From Robiginitomaculum sp. (GTDB lineage: Bacteria > Pseudomonadota > Alphaproteobacteria > Caulobacterales > Maricaulaceae), in contig JAJFFQ010000005.1 in assembly GCA_021776565.1 (NCBI GenBank), positions 1 through 64,000 on the forward strand: a stretch of DNA of 64,000 nt, given 5' to 3'. A model generated the notes under the pieces. It did no database searches and was not told the DNA's origin. It saw nothing but the letters and a program-made list of their open reading frames with translations. How positions within the stretch are numbered: the stretch's first letter is position 1; each line of letters opens with the position of its first letter. A program made the translations under genes and the position numbers. Positions 53,199-62,380 of this stretch are shown here, piece after piece.

Positions 53199-54470
53199 TC
53201 AAGGCACGGTTTGCACGGCGACACTGGTGGCACCAACCACCTGCCCATTGACCAGGAACTCGGCAACAGCACGGGTTTTTGCCGGATCCAGAACAATAGG
53301 CGTATTGTCTGTGTTGTTTAGAAATATCGAAAATGTACGTGATTCATTTGTCCCAAACAGTGCATTAACGCTGGCTGCCGGTGGCTGCATACAGGCACCG
53401 GCATTGTCGGTTTCACAGACAAAAATTAACAGTGGCAGTGTGGCATCGCTGGCAATACTGCGAAAAGTGATTGTACCATTACTACCGATATTGATCGCAG
53501 CAACACTAAAAGCCGCAGCACCACCAACCGGGATTTTTACAATGCCGTCACCATCGGGCGTCGCTGAAATGGAAACCAGGTCAGGTGTAGGATTTACTGT
53601 TGCCGTGAGTTGAAACGTGTTTACGCCCTCAATGGCAGCAACCACACCCATATTATCGCATCGATAGGCAATCTCCACAGGCTCACCGTTCAGGGCTGCG
53701 CTTGGGGTAAACGAAAACACAAAACTCTGCGCCGCGCCCGGCGCGATGTTTACCGGCGTGTTTGCCGTGCCGACAGGTGCATTGGTAAGCGGATCGGTGG
53801 TCTGAAAGAAAAATGCGTCAAGGGGCAGGCCGAGGGTGAACCCCAGAGCGCAATTATTGGCTGTAACTGCACCTGCATTAATCATGGTGGCAAAGGCGGA
53901 AACCAGATTGCCGATCTGCACCGCACGCGCCGACGGGCTGACCGCCGCCACACCTTGCGTCAACGGCCCGAGGTTTTGTGAACGCCAGCGCAGCCGGATT
54001 TTGCCTTGTGCGCCGTTTTTTCCATCAATGGCGATGCGATAGGGTATGCCCACGACATCAAAAAATGTCCGGCTGGTAGAGGCACGTGAAGCCACCGTTC
54101 GATTGCCCTGAGCGGGTATCGAACCGGGATCACGGTCGTCATTTTCGTTCAGAAGGTTCAACGTGTTCACAGAATTACCTGTATAAGTGGCCAGCAAGGT
54201 ATCTATTTCACTACCTTCGGTATCGACAAATACCCGGCCCCCGATGCCATTAAGGGTGACCCAGATGGTTGCGCCGCCAGCATTGCTGGCATGGTTTGGC
54301 TCGCTGGCCTGTTTGGTGGCGCCAGTGTTGTCCAGCAACAGTTCACCGCTTTGACCAAAGACATTAGTGGACTGTGCAAAGTTATCATTGGCTGGCTGTG
54401 CCTGCGCACCCATTGAAAGAAAGAAGAGCGGTAATGCAAAAATGAGAATTCTGATAATTGCGAATTTCAT
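53199..54470 (-). CDS. Exported protein with PPC-like N-terminal domain
   Basis: A 423-residue secreted or periplasmic protein: signal peptide (IIRILIFALPLFFLSMGAQA-QPA), then a domain starting PANDNFAQSTNVFG and containing GATIWVTLNGIGGRVFVDTEGSEIDTLLATYTGNSV and NENDDRD, the pattern of bacterial pre-peptidase C-terminal-like (PPC) domains, followed by a long Ala/Asn/Thr-rich beta-strand region (residues 150-423) without further motifs. It is upstream of, and close to co-translated with, the tandem barrel (2-bp gap), suggesting a surface complex. The ATG at 54470 is used; the longer frame adds no signal features. Confidence 0.78.
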   Translation of the reverse strand: MKFAIIRILIFALPLFFLSMGAQAQPANDNFAQSTNVFGQSGELLLDNTGATKQASEPNHASNAGGATIWVTLNGIGGRVFVDTEGSEIDTLLATYTGNSVNTLNLLNENDDRDPGSIPAQGNRTVASRASTSRTFFDVVGIPYRIAIDGKNGAQGKIRLRWRSQNLGPLTQGVAAVSPSARAVQIGNLVSAFATMINAGAVTANNCALGFTLGLPLDAFFFQTTDPLTNAPVGTANTPVNIAPGAAQSFVFSFTPSAALNGEPVEIAYRCDNMGVVAAIEGVNTFQLTATVNPTPDLVSISATPDGDGIVKIPVGGAAAFSVAAINIGSNGTITFRSIASDATLPLLIFVCETDNAGACMQPPAASVNALFGTNESRTFSIFLNNTDNTPIVLDPAKTRAVAEFLVNGQVVGATSVAVQTVP

Positions 54471-54613
54471 TTGACTTGCCACCCTGTTGATTTGGATGTG
54501 GTTTGTGTTGCCCATAAGCGTTATATTCAAAACAGACGATCACCGGCACCATACCCACCATATTTCCTGCATCAGGATGCGCTAAAATTGGCGGAAATAC
54601 CATAAATTGCTTA

Positions 54614-55888
54614 TCAATTTTTTGTGAGCCTGGGTGCAGATGTGATTTTCAGGCTGGTTATCTGGTTGCGTTTGCGATCCATAATCTCAAAACGGTAACC
54701 ATAATAGGAAAATGCCTGCCCGGTTTGCGGAATGGTCTGGCTTTCGTGGATAACAAGCCCGGCAACAGTCACCGCCTCCTCATCGGGAATATCCCATTCC
54801 ATCGCCCGGTTAAGATCGCGCACACTGACATCACCCTTGACCAGAACTGAGCCATCGCCTTGGCGATGAACGCCGTGCACCGGGCGGTCATGTTCGTCCT
54901 CTATCTGGCCGACAATTTCTTCTAAAATATCCTCAAGCGTAACCAGGCCCATCAACGCACCATACTCATCGACCACCAGGGCGAAGTGTTCATGGCGCGC
55001 CCGAAAGGCGTTGAGCTGTTCAGGCAGGGTTGTGGTTTCGGGGGTAAACCAGGGGGTGCGCATAATGGCGCGAATATCAACAGTGTTAAAATCCCCGCCC
55101 TTCATGTGAATGGCACGTAAAAGGTCTTTGGCGTGAAGAATACCAATGATGTTTTCAGGATCATTTTCCCACAAAGGCAGGCGTGTATAGGGGCTTTCCA
55201 GTGCCTCGACGATGATTGCTTGTGGTTTCTGACAGGCGTCAATCATGCGCATGGTTTTGCGGTGGATCATTATATCTTCAACACTAAGGTCTTGCAGATC
55301 CAAAATGCCACCGATCATGTCACGGTCATTTTTTTGCACTCCGCCTTCATCTGAGAAAAGATCAACAGCGCCGCGAATTTCTTCATGGGCGCTTAAAATT
55401 GGCCCCTCTGCACGAATACCGAATATTTTGAACAAGGCTTTAATAATCGCCTCAACCCCCATCACAATCGGGGCAAACAGGATACGGATAATTTTTATGG
55501 GCAGCGACACCAGCAAGGCGGCGCGATCAGGATTGCTGATCGCCCAGGTTTTGGGCGCCACTTCGGCAAACACCAGAACCAATGCCGTCATGGTAATAGT
55601 GGCCAGCACCACGCCATATTGACCAAACAGACGCAAAAACAACGCCGTGGTCAACGCCGAGGCCAGAATGTTGACAATGTTATTGCCCAGCAAAATCGAA
55701 CCGATCAGACTTTCACGGTCGGCAATCAGCTGGTTAACCCTTTTTGCGCCCTTTTTGCCCTCTTTTTCCAATTGATACATGCGCGCCCGCGATGTTGCGG
55801 TCAGTGCAGTTTCCGAGCCTGAAAAAAATGCCGACAGGATAAGCAGCACAATAACTGCACCACCAATGAGCAAACTGGCCGGATCCAT
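54614..55888 (-). CDS. CNNM/HlyC-CorC family transporter
   Basis: A 424-residue membrane protein: an N-terminal DUF21/CNNM membrane domain (LLIGGAVIVLLILSAFFSGSETALTATSRARM, GSILLGNNIVNILASALTTALFL), a pair of CBS domains (about residues 205-325, IMIHRKTMRMIDACQKPQAIIVEA and VDEYGALMGLVTLEDILEEIVG), and a C-terminal CorC/HlyC transporter-associated domain (DEEAVTVAGLVIHESQTIPQTGQAFSYYGYRFEIMDRKRNQI). Relatives act in magnesium or cobalt efflux. Its ATG overlaps the aroB stop (TAATG). The aroK-aroB-CNNM order is typical for alphaproteobacteria. Confidence 0.95.
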   Translation of the reverse strand: MDPASLLIGGAVIVLLILSAFFSGSETALTATSRARMYQLEKEGKKGAKRVNQLIADRESLIGSILLGNNIVNILASALTTALFLRLFGQYGVVLATITMTALVLVFAEVAPKTWAISNPDRAALLVSLPIKIIRILFAPIVMGVEAIIKALFKIFGIRAEGPILSAHEEIRGAVDLFSDEGGVQKNDRDMIGGILDLQDLSVEDIMIHRKTMRMIDACQKPQAIIVEALESPYTRLPLWENDPENIIGILHAKDLLRAIHMKGGDFNTVDIRAIMRTPWFTPETTTLPEQLNAFRARHEHFALVVDEYGALMGLVTLEDILEEIVGQIEDEHDRPVHGVHRQGDGSVLVKGDVSVRDLNRAMEWDIPDEEAVTVAGLVIHESQTIPQTGQAFSYYGYRFEIMDRKRNQITSLKITSAPRLTKN

Positions 55889-57009
55889 TAGCCTGCTCCC
55901 AATTGCACATTCAGGAAATTTTCAAGGCTTTGCACGTCAGCTTCCACATAGACAAAGGTCGTGCCAAGCCCTCTGGGCAAGACGAGGCGCAAATTCCCGT
56001 TCCGGTTTTTTTTATCGTTGTTAAGGCTGTGTATCATTGCACTGGCAGTATAAGGCCCACCCGGCGCTTCACTCAAGCATGAAGGCAGGCCACTGACACG
56101 CAAATGCCGACGCAGCAACGCGTGATCCTCTTGCGGGCATAATCCCAAATGAACCGCATAGGCAAAAGCAATATCCATGCCCGCCGCCACGGCCTCGCCA
56201 TGCAGTAATGCGTCCTCGAAACCTGCCTGACTTTCCAGAGCATGGCCAAAACTGTGACCAAGGTTCAACAGCGCCCGTTCGCCGCTTTCGCGCTCATCCC
56301 TGGCAACAATACCGGCTTTGCCGGCTATGGCCTGGCTTATGACTTCGGTTAGTTTGCCCTCGTCGCCAGCCAGTGCTGCCGCGCCATTGCTCTCCAGCCA
56401 GTTAAAAAACGTCGCGTCGCCAAGCGCGGCATATTTGACAATTTCAGCATAACCTGCCCGCATTTGCCGTGCTGGCAAGGTCTGCAAAAAGGCAATATCT
56501 GCAATAACCAGAGCAGGTTGGTGAAACGCCCCGATCAGGTTTTTACCCGCTGGCATGTTTATCGCGGTTTTGCCCCCAACCGAGCTATCCACCTGGGCCA
56601 GTAATGTGGTGGGTATCTGGATAAACCCGGTGCCACGTTTCACAATGGCACTGGCAAAGCCGGTTAAATCACCCACAACACCGCCACCAAAGGCGGCAAT
56701 GGCTTCCCCGCGCTCAACCTCCAGCGCCAGCAGATCGCCACACAATGCCTCAAGCCGGGCAAAGCTTTTTTGCGATTCTCCGGGAGGAACAATCAAGGGG
56801 TGAAGATGTATCCCAGCCTCCTCACAAACACCGGTCAGTGTTTCAAGGTGCAAGGTCGCCACGGTCTCATCGGTGACGCAGATCAATCGTCCATTAGGGC
56901 AAAGCGTGGCCACCCTGTCCATGGATGCAGATAACGCGCCCGGCCCGCTTAACACCGGATACGAACGTTCGGCCAGATCAACCTGTGTTGTTCTTAGGTT
57001 CAAGTTCAT
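55888..57009 (-). CDS. aroB: 3-dehydroquinate synthase
   Basis: A 373-residue enzyme for the second step of the shikimate pathway, converting DAHP to 3-dehydroquinate with NAD and a divalent metal. Signatures: [77 protein letters not shown] (metal and NAD loops) and [13 protein letters not shown] (metal-binding His). The ATG overlaps the aroK stop by 4 nt. Confidence 0.97.
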   Translation of the reverse strand: MNLNLRTTQVDLAERSYPVLSGPGALSASMDRVATLCPNGRLICVTDETVATLHLETLTGVCEEAGIHLHPLIVPPGESQKSFARLEALCGDLLALEVERGEAIAAFGGGVVGDLTGFASAIVKRGTGFIQIPTTLLAQVDSSVGGKTAINMPAGKNLIGAFHQPALVIADIAFLQTLPARQMRAGYAEIVKYAALGDATFFNWLESNGAAALAGDEGKLTEVISQAIAGKAGIVARDERESGERALLNLGHSFGHALESQAGFEDALLHGEAVAAGMDIAFAYAVHLGLCPQEDHALLRRHLRVSGLPSCLSEAPGGPYTASAMIHSLNNDKKNRNGNLRLVLPRGLGTTFVYVEADVQSLENFLNVQLGAG

Positions 57010-57587
57010 GGGTTTTGTTGCCTGGATTTGAGCGCAAATATGATTTGCTCTACTGCATGTGTATGAGAGGAAACACCGCTTTCAACACGAATATCCGCCT
57101 CTGCATAGATCGGGTATCGTTTTGCCATGAGAGTTTTCATGATGTTGCGAGGATCAGGTTGGCGCAATAACGGGCGTGTGTCACGACGCGATACGCGCTC
57201 CATCAGAACAGCAAGATCAGCATGAAGCCAGATGCTCAGGCCTTTGTCGCGAATAAGGGCGCGGGTTTGCCCATCCATAAATGCACCGCCGCCAGTTGCC
57301 AAAACACCAGACGGGCCGGCCAGCAAGCGTTCGATCACTTTACGCTCACCATCGCGAAAGGCAGCTTCTCCATAATCAGCAAAAATGTCCTCAACATTTT
57401 GCCCCGCTGCTTTTTCAATCTCCTCATCGGCATCAAAAAACGGCACACCAAGCGCCGAGGCCAGGCGACGACCGACGCTGGTTTTACCCGCACCCATAAG
57501 GCCGATCAGCACGATCATTCGATCCGGCATCTGCTCCCATGTGAGCGCGGCGTGTAAATCCTTTGAATTTTTCCCATCTTTTGCCAT
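57006..57587 (-). CDS. aroK: Shikimate kinase
   Basis: A 193-residue P-loop kinase: [18 protein letters not shown] (Walker A), [34 protein letters not shown] (shikimate-binding DxD and Arg), ATGGGAFMD and the lid Arg in [14 protein letters not shown]. It phosphorylates shikimate. A roughly 20-residue N-terminal extension precedes the P-loop; the ribosome-binding site before the ATG at 57587 is weak, so a start at the internal Met near residue 21 is possible. Confidence 0.97.
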   Translation of the reverse strand: MAKDGKNSKDLHAALTWEQMPDRMIVLIGLMGAGKTSVGRRLASALGVPFFDADEEIEKAAGQNVEDIFADYGEAAFRDGERKVIERLLAGPSGVLATGGGAFMDGQTRALIRDKGLSIWLHADLAVLMERVSRRDTRPLLRQPDPRNIMKTLMAKRYPIYAEADIRVESGVSSHTHAVEQIIFALKSRQQNP

Positions 57588-57640
57588 AGTTGCGTTATAC
57601 TTCAGGCAAGTAAGGCTGTGAACTTAAAAAGGAAACTGAT

Positions 57641-57775
57641 ATGCGGCGCATTGTTGTAGGAATTGTGATTGCTCTCGTGCTTGTTTTGACTGGTTTTGCC
57701 ATGCTGGTCGGTGCCGCCAATGACCAAAAAACCAAATCCACACAAATTCGCATGGAACTGCAAAATGGATTATAG
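57641..57775 (+). CDS. 44-residue membrane micro-protein
   Basis: A 44-residue reading frame with a good AAAAAGGAAA ribosome-binding site 7-8 nt before its ATG. Residues 1-5 are basic (MRRIV), residues 6-26 form one strong hydrophobic helix (IVIALVLVLTGFAMLVGAA), and the C-terminal part is charged (NDQKTKSTQIRMELQNGL). It is divergent from aroK and overlaps the next gene's start by 11 bp, which suggests translational coupling. No function is known to me; it may be a small membrane partner of the large exported protein that follows. Confidence 0.55.
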   Translation: MRRIVVGIVIALVLVLTGFAMLVGAANDQKTKSTQIRMELQNGL

Positions 57776-59435
57776 CCGACTACCCGCAATGACACGCCAG
57801 AGCATAGGGCCGGTGATAATGGTACTTGCCTGGTTTTTTGCGGGGGCGGCAATAACGCAATCCCCGGTGCAAATACAAACCCTTGGTCAGATAGAGCCTT
57901 TTCAAGTTGGTGCTCGCGCCGGTATTCCGTTTGCAATGCACCCTGGGCAATGGCGCGGTACAGATGCGCAAACGGTTGCAAATCTGATGAGCGATCTGCC
58001 AGAAACCGGGGCTTCCTCGCTATTAAATCGTCTGGCCGCCAGTGTGTTAATGTCCCCATCTGACCCACCGCCAAATAGCGCAAACCATACTGCATTGGCC
58101 AGTTTGCGCCTTGCCAGTGTTTATCGCCTGGGATTGCTTGATGCGGTTATCGACCTGGCAGAACGAAGCCCCGGCGGCCTTTCTGATCCTGAAAATGCAG
58201 CCATCGCCACCCGTGCCTTTCTGGCCCTGGGGCAGGATAGCAATGCGTGCGAGACCGCAATGCGGTTGCAAAATGGCCGCGATGCGGTGTTCTGGCTAAA
58301 AGTGCGGGCATTTTGTTTTGCCCGTGAAGAGCGCAGGGCCGCTGCTGAATTAACCGCTGATCTGGCCCTTGAAGCTGACCCGAATGATGTGGATTTTCTA
58401 CTGGCACTTAATCGCATGCTGGACAAGGACATGACCCCGGCCCGGCCCATTAACGCCCTTGAACTTGCCATGGCCCGCTTTGCCGGCGCACCCATTGATC
58501 TTAGCGATGCACCATTTGCCTTGCACAGTGCAATGGCCAGAGCTGGCGGTGTTGTTGGCCTTGTTGCCGCTCGACGCAAGGCCATTGCCGGATTAACAAA
58601 TGCTGACAGACTTGCCCGAATTTATATACAATGGCCCGGCCTTAATACCGATGATGCCCAGCATACTGATGACATTACGCAAAACACTGATGATACACTC
58701 ATCAATGATGAGAGCCTGTTTGCCATCGCCCTTGCCAGCGAGGAGGGTGCGCGGCCTGCCTTGATTTATCAAAGTGCAAACCTGGCGCGCACAGATACCG
58801 GACGCGCCAGAGCCATTCATGAAGCCTTGCGCCAGGAAAAGGAACTGGACGGATTTTTGGCGACAAGCCATCTCTATGCGCCGCTGTTGCAAGACCTGTC
58901 TCATAACGAAGATATTGAGAACGCCATGCGTCCCTTGTTTGCCTATGCCTTGTTGGCAGCAAACAGACCTGCCGACGCAAGGGTTTTTGTTGAACCTGAT
59001 GATGCGTCCATGGTGCGTTTGTTTGCCTTGTTTTCCGGTGCGCCATTGGTGACCTTAAATGATGCAGACATAGCCGATGCACAACGCGCTCGGCTGGCCT
59101 ATACAGATATAATGACGCTGTTGGCCCTTGGCACACCTTTGCGCGACAGTCACCGTAATTTTCTTTTTGGGTATACCCCCGACAGGGAAGAATTTGCGCC
59201 TTGCACCGCCGGAGCGCGGGCCGCCATTGCAGACAGTGCTGCGCAAAATGCCAAGGCGGCCAGTGTCTTGCGTATTGCCTTGATGTTGGCCGATAGCGGG
59301 TTTGACAGAATTGCCCCCCAATGTGGTGCGGCGGCAATCGAGGCGTTCAAGGTTTTAGGCTATGATGATCTTGCCCGGCAGGCCGCGCTGGAGATGATGT
59401 TGGGGTCGCGCCTGCATTACAGCGTTGATGAATGA
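57765..59435 (+). CDS. Large exported helical-repeat protein, unknown function
   Basis: A 556-residue protein with a signal-type hydrophobic segment (SIGPVIMVLAWFFAGAAITQS) and then mostly Ala-rich helices. LRLASVYRLGLLDAVIDLAE, AAIATRAFLALGQDSNACETAMRL and similar 30-40 residue units suggest TPR/Sel1-like solenoid repeats. No catalytic motif is visible. The ATG at 57765 is 11 bp before the end of the micro-protein gene, and its own stop overlaps the xerD start, so all three genes form one coupled unit. An ATG at 57789 is an alternative start. The aroK-side neighbour of xerD is often an unnamed large protein in this class. Confidence 0.8.
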   Translation: MDYSRLPAMTRQSIGPVIMVLAWFFAGAAITQSPVQIQTLGQIEPFQVGARAGIPFAMHPGQWRGTDAQTVANLMSDLPETGASSLLNRLAASVLMSPSDPPPNSANHTALASLRLASVYRLGLLDAVIDLAERSPGGLSDPENAAIATRAFLALGQDSNACETAMRLQNGRDAVFWLKVRAFCFAREERRAAAELTADLALEADPNDVDFLLALNRMLDKDMTPARPINALELAMARFAGAPIDLSDAPFALHSAMARAGGVVGLVAARRKAIAGLTNADRLARIYIQWPGLNTDDAQHTDDITQNTDDTLINDESLFAIALASEEGARPALIYQSANLARTDTGRARAIHEALRQEKELDGFLATSHLYAPLLQDLSHNEDIENAMRPLFAYALLAANRPADARVFVEPDDASMVRLFALFSGAPLVTLNDADIADAQRARLAYTDIMTLLALGTPLRDSHRNFLFGYTPDREEFAPCTAGARAAIADSAAQNAKAASVLRIALMLADSGFDRIAPQCGAAAIEAFKVLGYDDLARQAALEMMLGSRLHYSVDE

Positions 59436-60348
59436 TAGCGTCCTCATTGAACAGTTCTTGGAAATGATGAGTGCTGAGCGGGGCGCGGCACACAACACCA
59501 TATTGGCCTATCGTCGCGATCTTGAAGACCTGGCGAACTTTGTAAAAACGCGCCAAACCACACTTAAGGCAGCCAAGACGGGCGATCTGGAAAGCTGGCT
59601 GGCAAACCTCTCCATGCGTGGTCTTGGCGCCCGCACGGCGGCACGAAAACTAAGTGCATTACGGCGTCTTTACCGTTTTGCCCACACAGAGAAAATTCTG
59701 GACGCAAACCCGGCATTGGCATTATCAGCACCAAAATTACCGCGTTCCCTGCCAAAAGTTCTATCAACAGACCAGGTGGAGGCTTTGCTGGAAACAGCCG
59801 CCGCCGATACCCGCCCGGCAGGCTTACGCAGCAGTGCGCTTTTGCACATTCTTTATGCCTCGGGTTTGCGCGTATCAGAAATGCTGGCCCTGCCGATAGC
59901 CACAGGTCAGCGCGGCGAGCGCATGCTCATGGTGCGGGGCAAGGGTGGGCGCGAGCGGTTGGTACCATTAAGCCCTGCAGCCCTTGACGCCATTCAGGCT
60001 TATCTCACCGTGCGCGACCAATTCTTACCCAATGGCGCAATACGCAGCCGCGCCGCCGGGTTTTTGTTTCCGTCTCGGGCAAAAACCGGGCATTTAAGCC
60101 GCGAGCGATTTCATGCCATTATAAAAACACTGGCTGCAAAAGCAGGGTTGGATCCAGCCAAGGTTTCCCCCCATGTCTTGCGCCACGCCTTTGCCAGTCA
60201 TTTACTGGCCGGTGGGGCTGATCTGCGCGCTGTGCAAATGTTGCTCGGTCATGCGGATATTTCCACCACCCAGATTTATACCCATGTGCTTGATGAACGC
60301 CTGATTGAGCTGGTGCAAAATGCCCATCCGTTGGCGAAAAAGGATTAA
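59428..60348 (+). CDS. xerD: Tyrosine recombinase XerD
   Basis: A 306-residue site-specific recombinase. N-terminal SAM-like core-binding domain: IEQFLEMMSAERGAAHNTILAYRRDLEDLA. Catalytic residues: SGLRVSE (Arg), VRGKGGRERLVPL (Lys), SPHVLRHAFASHLLAGGADLRAVQ (His-x-x-Arg), LLGHADISTTQIYTHV (His and nucleophilic Tyr). It resolves chromosome dimers at dif together with XerC. I use the ATG at 59428; the TTG one codon earlier is less likely. It overlaps the preceding gene by 8 bp and converges with the DUF3775 gene 4 bp away. Confidence 0.94.
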   Translation: MNDSVLIEQFLEMMSAERGAAHNTILAYRRDLEDLANFVKTRQTTLKAAKTGDLESWLANLSMRGLGARTAARKLSALRRLYRFAHTEKILDANPALALSAPKLPRSLPKVLSTDQVEALLETAAADTRPAGLRSSALLHILYASGLRVSEMLALPIATGQRGERMLMVRGKGGRERLVPLSPAALDAIQAYLTVRDQFLPNGAIRSRAAGFLFPSRAKTGHLSRERFHAIIKTLAAKAGLDPAKVSPHVLRHAFASHLLAGGADLRAVQMLLGHADISTTQIYTHVLDERLIELVQNAHPLAKKD

Positions 60349-60351
60349 ATT

Positions 60352-60744
60352 TCAGGCCTGGTCACGAACCCCGGCATTCATGACCGCCTCAAGACCATCT
60401 TGCAGATAATCACCCAGCATTGGCACACCCATAAGATAGCGAGACGTTGGCCCGGTGGCTCGCTCACGCGCGCGCATCACCGCATGTGCCCATTCGATAC
60501 CTTCATATTGACCCCGGCCAATCCACATCAATGCCACCAGTTCCGCAGCCTGATCCACGTTCAGTGCTTCAATGACAGCGCGTAAATCATCGGCGGTCAG
60601 ATCACCGGGAGTGTCTTGCAAAATATCCAGATCGCCGTCATCGGTCGGGTTAGAGCCTGAATCCGGGTCAGTCTCGGCTTCCTTGGCGTCAAAAGCACGG
60701 GCGTGGTCAATAATGGCGCTAACCAGATCTGGGGCAATATCCAT
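60352..60744 (-). CDS. DUF3775-family protein
   Basis: A 130-residue acidic soluble protein: DLVSAIIDHARAFDAKEAETDPDSGSNPTDDGDLDILQD then ALNVDQAAELVALMWIGRGQYEGIEWAHAVMRARE, the family signature (LVAL.W.GRG.....W..A...A). Function unknown. The ATG at 60744 follows AAGGATAAAGCC. Its promoter region is adjacent to the MITE-like element. Confidence 0.88.
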   Translation of the reverse strand: MDIAPDLVSAIIDHARAFDAKEAETDPDSGSNPTDDGDLDILQDTPGDLTADDLRAVIEALNVDQAAELVALMWIGRGQYEGIEWAHAVMRARERATGPTSRYLMGVPMLGDYLQDGLEAVMNAGVRDQA

Positions 60745-60847
60745 GGCTTTATCCTTGGTTTTAATGCACGATATAGAAGCACTCTATCAAGGTTTTATCA
60801 GTTCAGGATGTGACCCTGCGACGCAGGTAAACGTATGTGGCGCGACC

Positions 60848-61117
60848 CTAGGATCCAGACTTATTCAGATGATTGATTTCACGAGGAGGTGTTTTTTGGT
60901 TAAACAGGAGAAAGGGCGCAGGAAGTATGGTGTATTTTCAAGATCTTTTGACGCCTTTAAGCGAAAAAGAGACCTCGCCTTACAGGTGTTTTTATGAGAA
61001 GCTGTCTGTCGAAACTCAGCCTTGCAAAGGCAGTTAGCCTTTGCTGCATTGACTTTCTTCCATTCAGCATCCCTTAAAAGCATGAAATTAAACCATTTGA
61101 ATAAGTCTGGATCCTAG
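60848..61117. mobile_element. 270-bp MITE-like element with 20-bp terminal inverted repeats
   Basis: The left end CTAGGATCCAGACTTATTCA (60848-60867) is perfectly repeated in inverted orientation at 61098-61117. The similarity continues inward with a few mismatches for about 15 more bases (ATTTCA.G on both sides). The CTAG at each outer end could be a target duplication. The interior holds one small open frame with a strong ribosome-binding site but no transposase domain. The element fills the space between DUF3775 and the YIP1-family gene, and its right CTAG provides that gene's TAG stop. It looks like a non-autonomous derivative of an IS; no other copy is in the window. Confidence 0.8.
60896..60997 (+). 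CDS. 33-residue basic ORF inside the MITE-like element
   Basis: A TTG codon 6 nt after a perfect AGGAGG opens a 33-residue frame rich in Lys and Arg (QEKGRRKYGVF, AFKRKRDLAL). It may be the start of a deleted transposase gene or simply spurious; no domain is recognisable. Confidence 0.3.
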   Translation: MVKQEKGRRKYGVFSRSFDAFKRKRDLALQVFL

Positions 61118-62259
61118 CCTTTTTTCAGTCGATCCAGATCAGAAGATGAAATTACTTCTGCGGCTTTTTTGAGGGTTTTCATTGGCATGTCCTGCCCTTC
61201 AACAGAAACTATGAAGTTTTTATAGCTCCACGCATAAGTGCCTTCGGCCGTTTGTGCATCCCAGTTTTGGATAATCATTTTTTCTTTTTCTTTGGACAAC
61301 TTTTCAAAACTGCCATCATCTTTTTTTATTGATCTTGTGTTGCCGGTCATGCCCGCCACGGTTTTAAGGACATTGACCCCGGGTGAGTTGGTCACACTCA
61401 GTGTCATACTCCTGCCACCGTCACCCTCGTAAACAGCCTTTAGAGTGACCGCCTTTAGCGGCACATTCAGTGTCTCAACACTGACCTCGGTGCGCTTTAA
61501 GCCGCCAAGTTTTGCGGGTGCAAGTTTTTTCAAGGCTTCAGGATCGCTAACCGTTTCGTTCGATCCACCGGTCATGGCGGCCAGCATGCCGCCAAGATCG
61601 CCTTTTTCAGCGGCTTTTTCCATATTTTTGGTGCGCTTTTCCATAGCCCGTTCGGTTGTGTTTTTGGTGAAGGCACCGGGTAGTCTGTGGGGCAGCATCG
61701 CGCTTGACACCAAAGAAAGAACCAACCCCATGACGATGGCACCAATGATTGCCGTAATTGTATAGGGTACGGCCTTGTCTTTTCCCGGGTTCATCAGCAC
61801 AGGCACGCCGACAAACAACAGATAAAGCGAATATAGCCCACCAATGAGCGCCAGAAGGGACAGGGAGGGAATGATCAAAAACACCCCGGAAAGCCAGGCT
61901 GCAACCGGCATATAGGCCGCGACCTTGAAGGCCTGTTTCAGATTTTTCTGCGCCCCGAAATAAGGGGCCAGAAAACTAATGATATGGGCGAAAAGAAACA
62001 CCCCGGCCAGGGCAATAACAAAAGAAACTGCCGCAGCAACAAGGCCTGAAAAAAACGGTACCCGATAATGAAACCCATACGCACCAACGCCAAGAATGGA
62101 TGTGCCAATAAAGCTGGCAATCGCTGGAATTGCCGCCAGGGGCATAATCCAGCTTTTGTAAAGCGCGGCCATTTCTACGCTTTCACCATCAATAACCTCC
62201 CATTCGGTTTTGGGAGAAAGGATCAGGTTTTTGGCCCGTTCAATCTGTTGCTCAAACAT
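61114..62259 (-). CDS. YIP1-family membrane protein
   Basis: A 381-residue protein with an N-terminal FEQQIERAKNLILSPKTEWEVIDGE segment and five or six helices to about residue 190 (MPLAAIPAIASFIGTSILG, FFSGLVAAAVSFVIALAGVFLFAHIISFLAPYFGAQ, AYMPVAAWLSGVFLIIPSLSLLALIGGLYSLYLLFVGVP), typical of bacterial Yip1-domain proteins, then a cytoplasmic or periplasmic domain of about 190 residues with charged helices. Function unknown. Its stop codon TAG lies inside the inverted-repeat end of the MITE-like element, so the original C terminus may have been changed by that insertion. Confidence 0.85.
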   Translation of the reverse strand: MFEQQIERAKNLILSPKTEWEVIDGESVEMAALYKSWIMPLAAIPAIASFIGTSILGVGAYGFHYRVPFFSGLVAAAVSFVIALAGVFLFAHIISFLAPYFGAQKNLKQAFKVAAYMPVAAWLSGVFLIIPSLSLLALIGGLYSLYLLFVGVPVLMNPGKDKAVPYTITAIIGAIVMGLVLSLVSSAMLPHRLPGAFTKNTTERAMEKRTKNMEKAAEKGDLGGMLAAMTGGSNETVSDPEALKKLAPAKLGGLKRTEVSVETLNVPLKAVTLKAVYEGDGGRSMTLSVTNSPGVNVLKTVAGMTGNTRSIKKDDGSFEKLSKEKEKMIIQNWDAQTAEGTYAWSYKNFIVSVEGQDMPMKTLKKAAEVISSSDLDRLKKG

Positions 62260-62270
62260 GGTATTCCTCG

Positions 62271-62327
62271 CGGCTCGGTTAACTCTGCGAATTCAGCATA
62301 ACACGTGCAGCAGATTCGCGCGAGCCG
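62271..62327. repeat. Imperfect long hairpin upstream of the YIP1-family gene
   Basis: CGGCTCG (62271-62277) pairs with CGAGCCG (62321-62327), and inside it GCGAAT pairs with ATTCGC, giving a long interrupted stem in the upstream region of the YIP1-family gene. It may be a transcript structure or dispersed repeat; function unknown. Confidence 0.35.
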
Positions 62328-62380
62328 GGAAAACCAAAATTCGTCTAGTGCAAATGATCTATATGAATTTGGCTCTAAGC

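Noticed and set aside
59428-60348. Integrase of a genomic island instead of XerD
   Set aside because: Length, motifs and the position near aroK are those of chromosomal XerD, and no att-like repeats or phage genes flank it.
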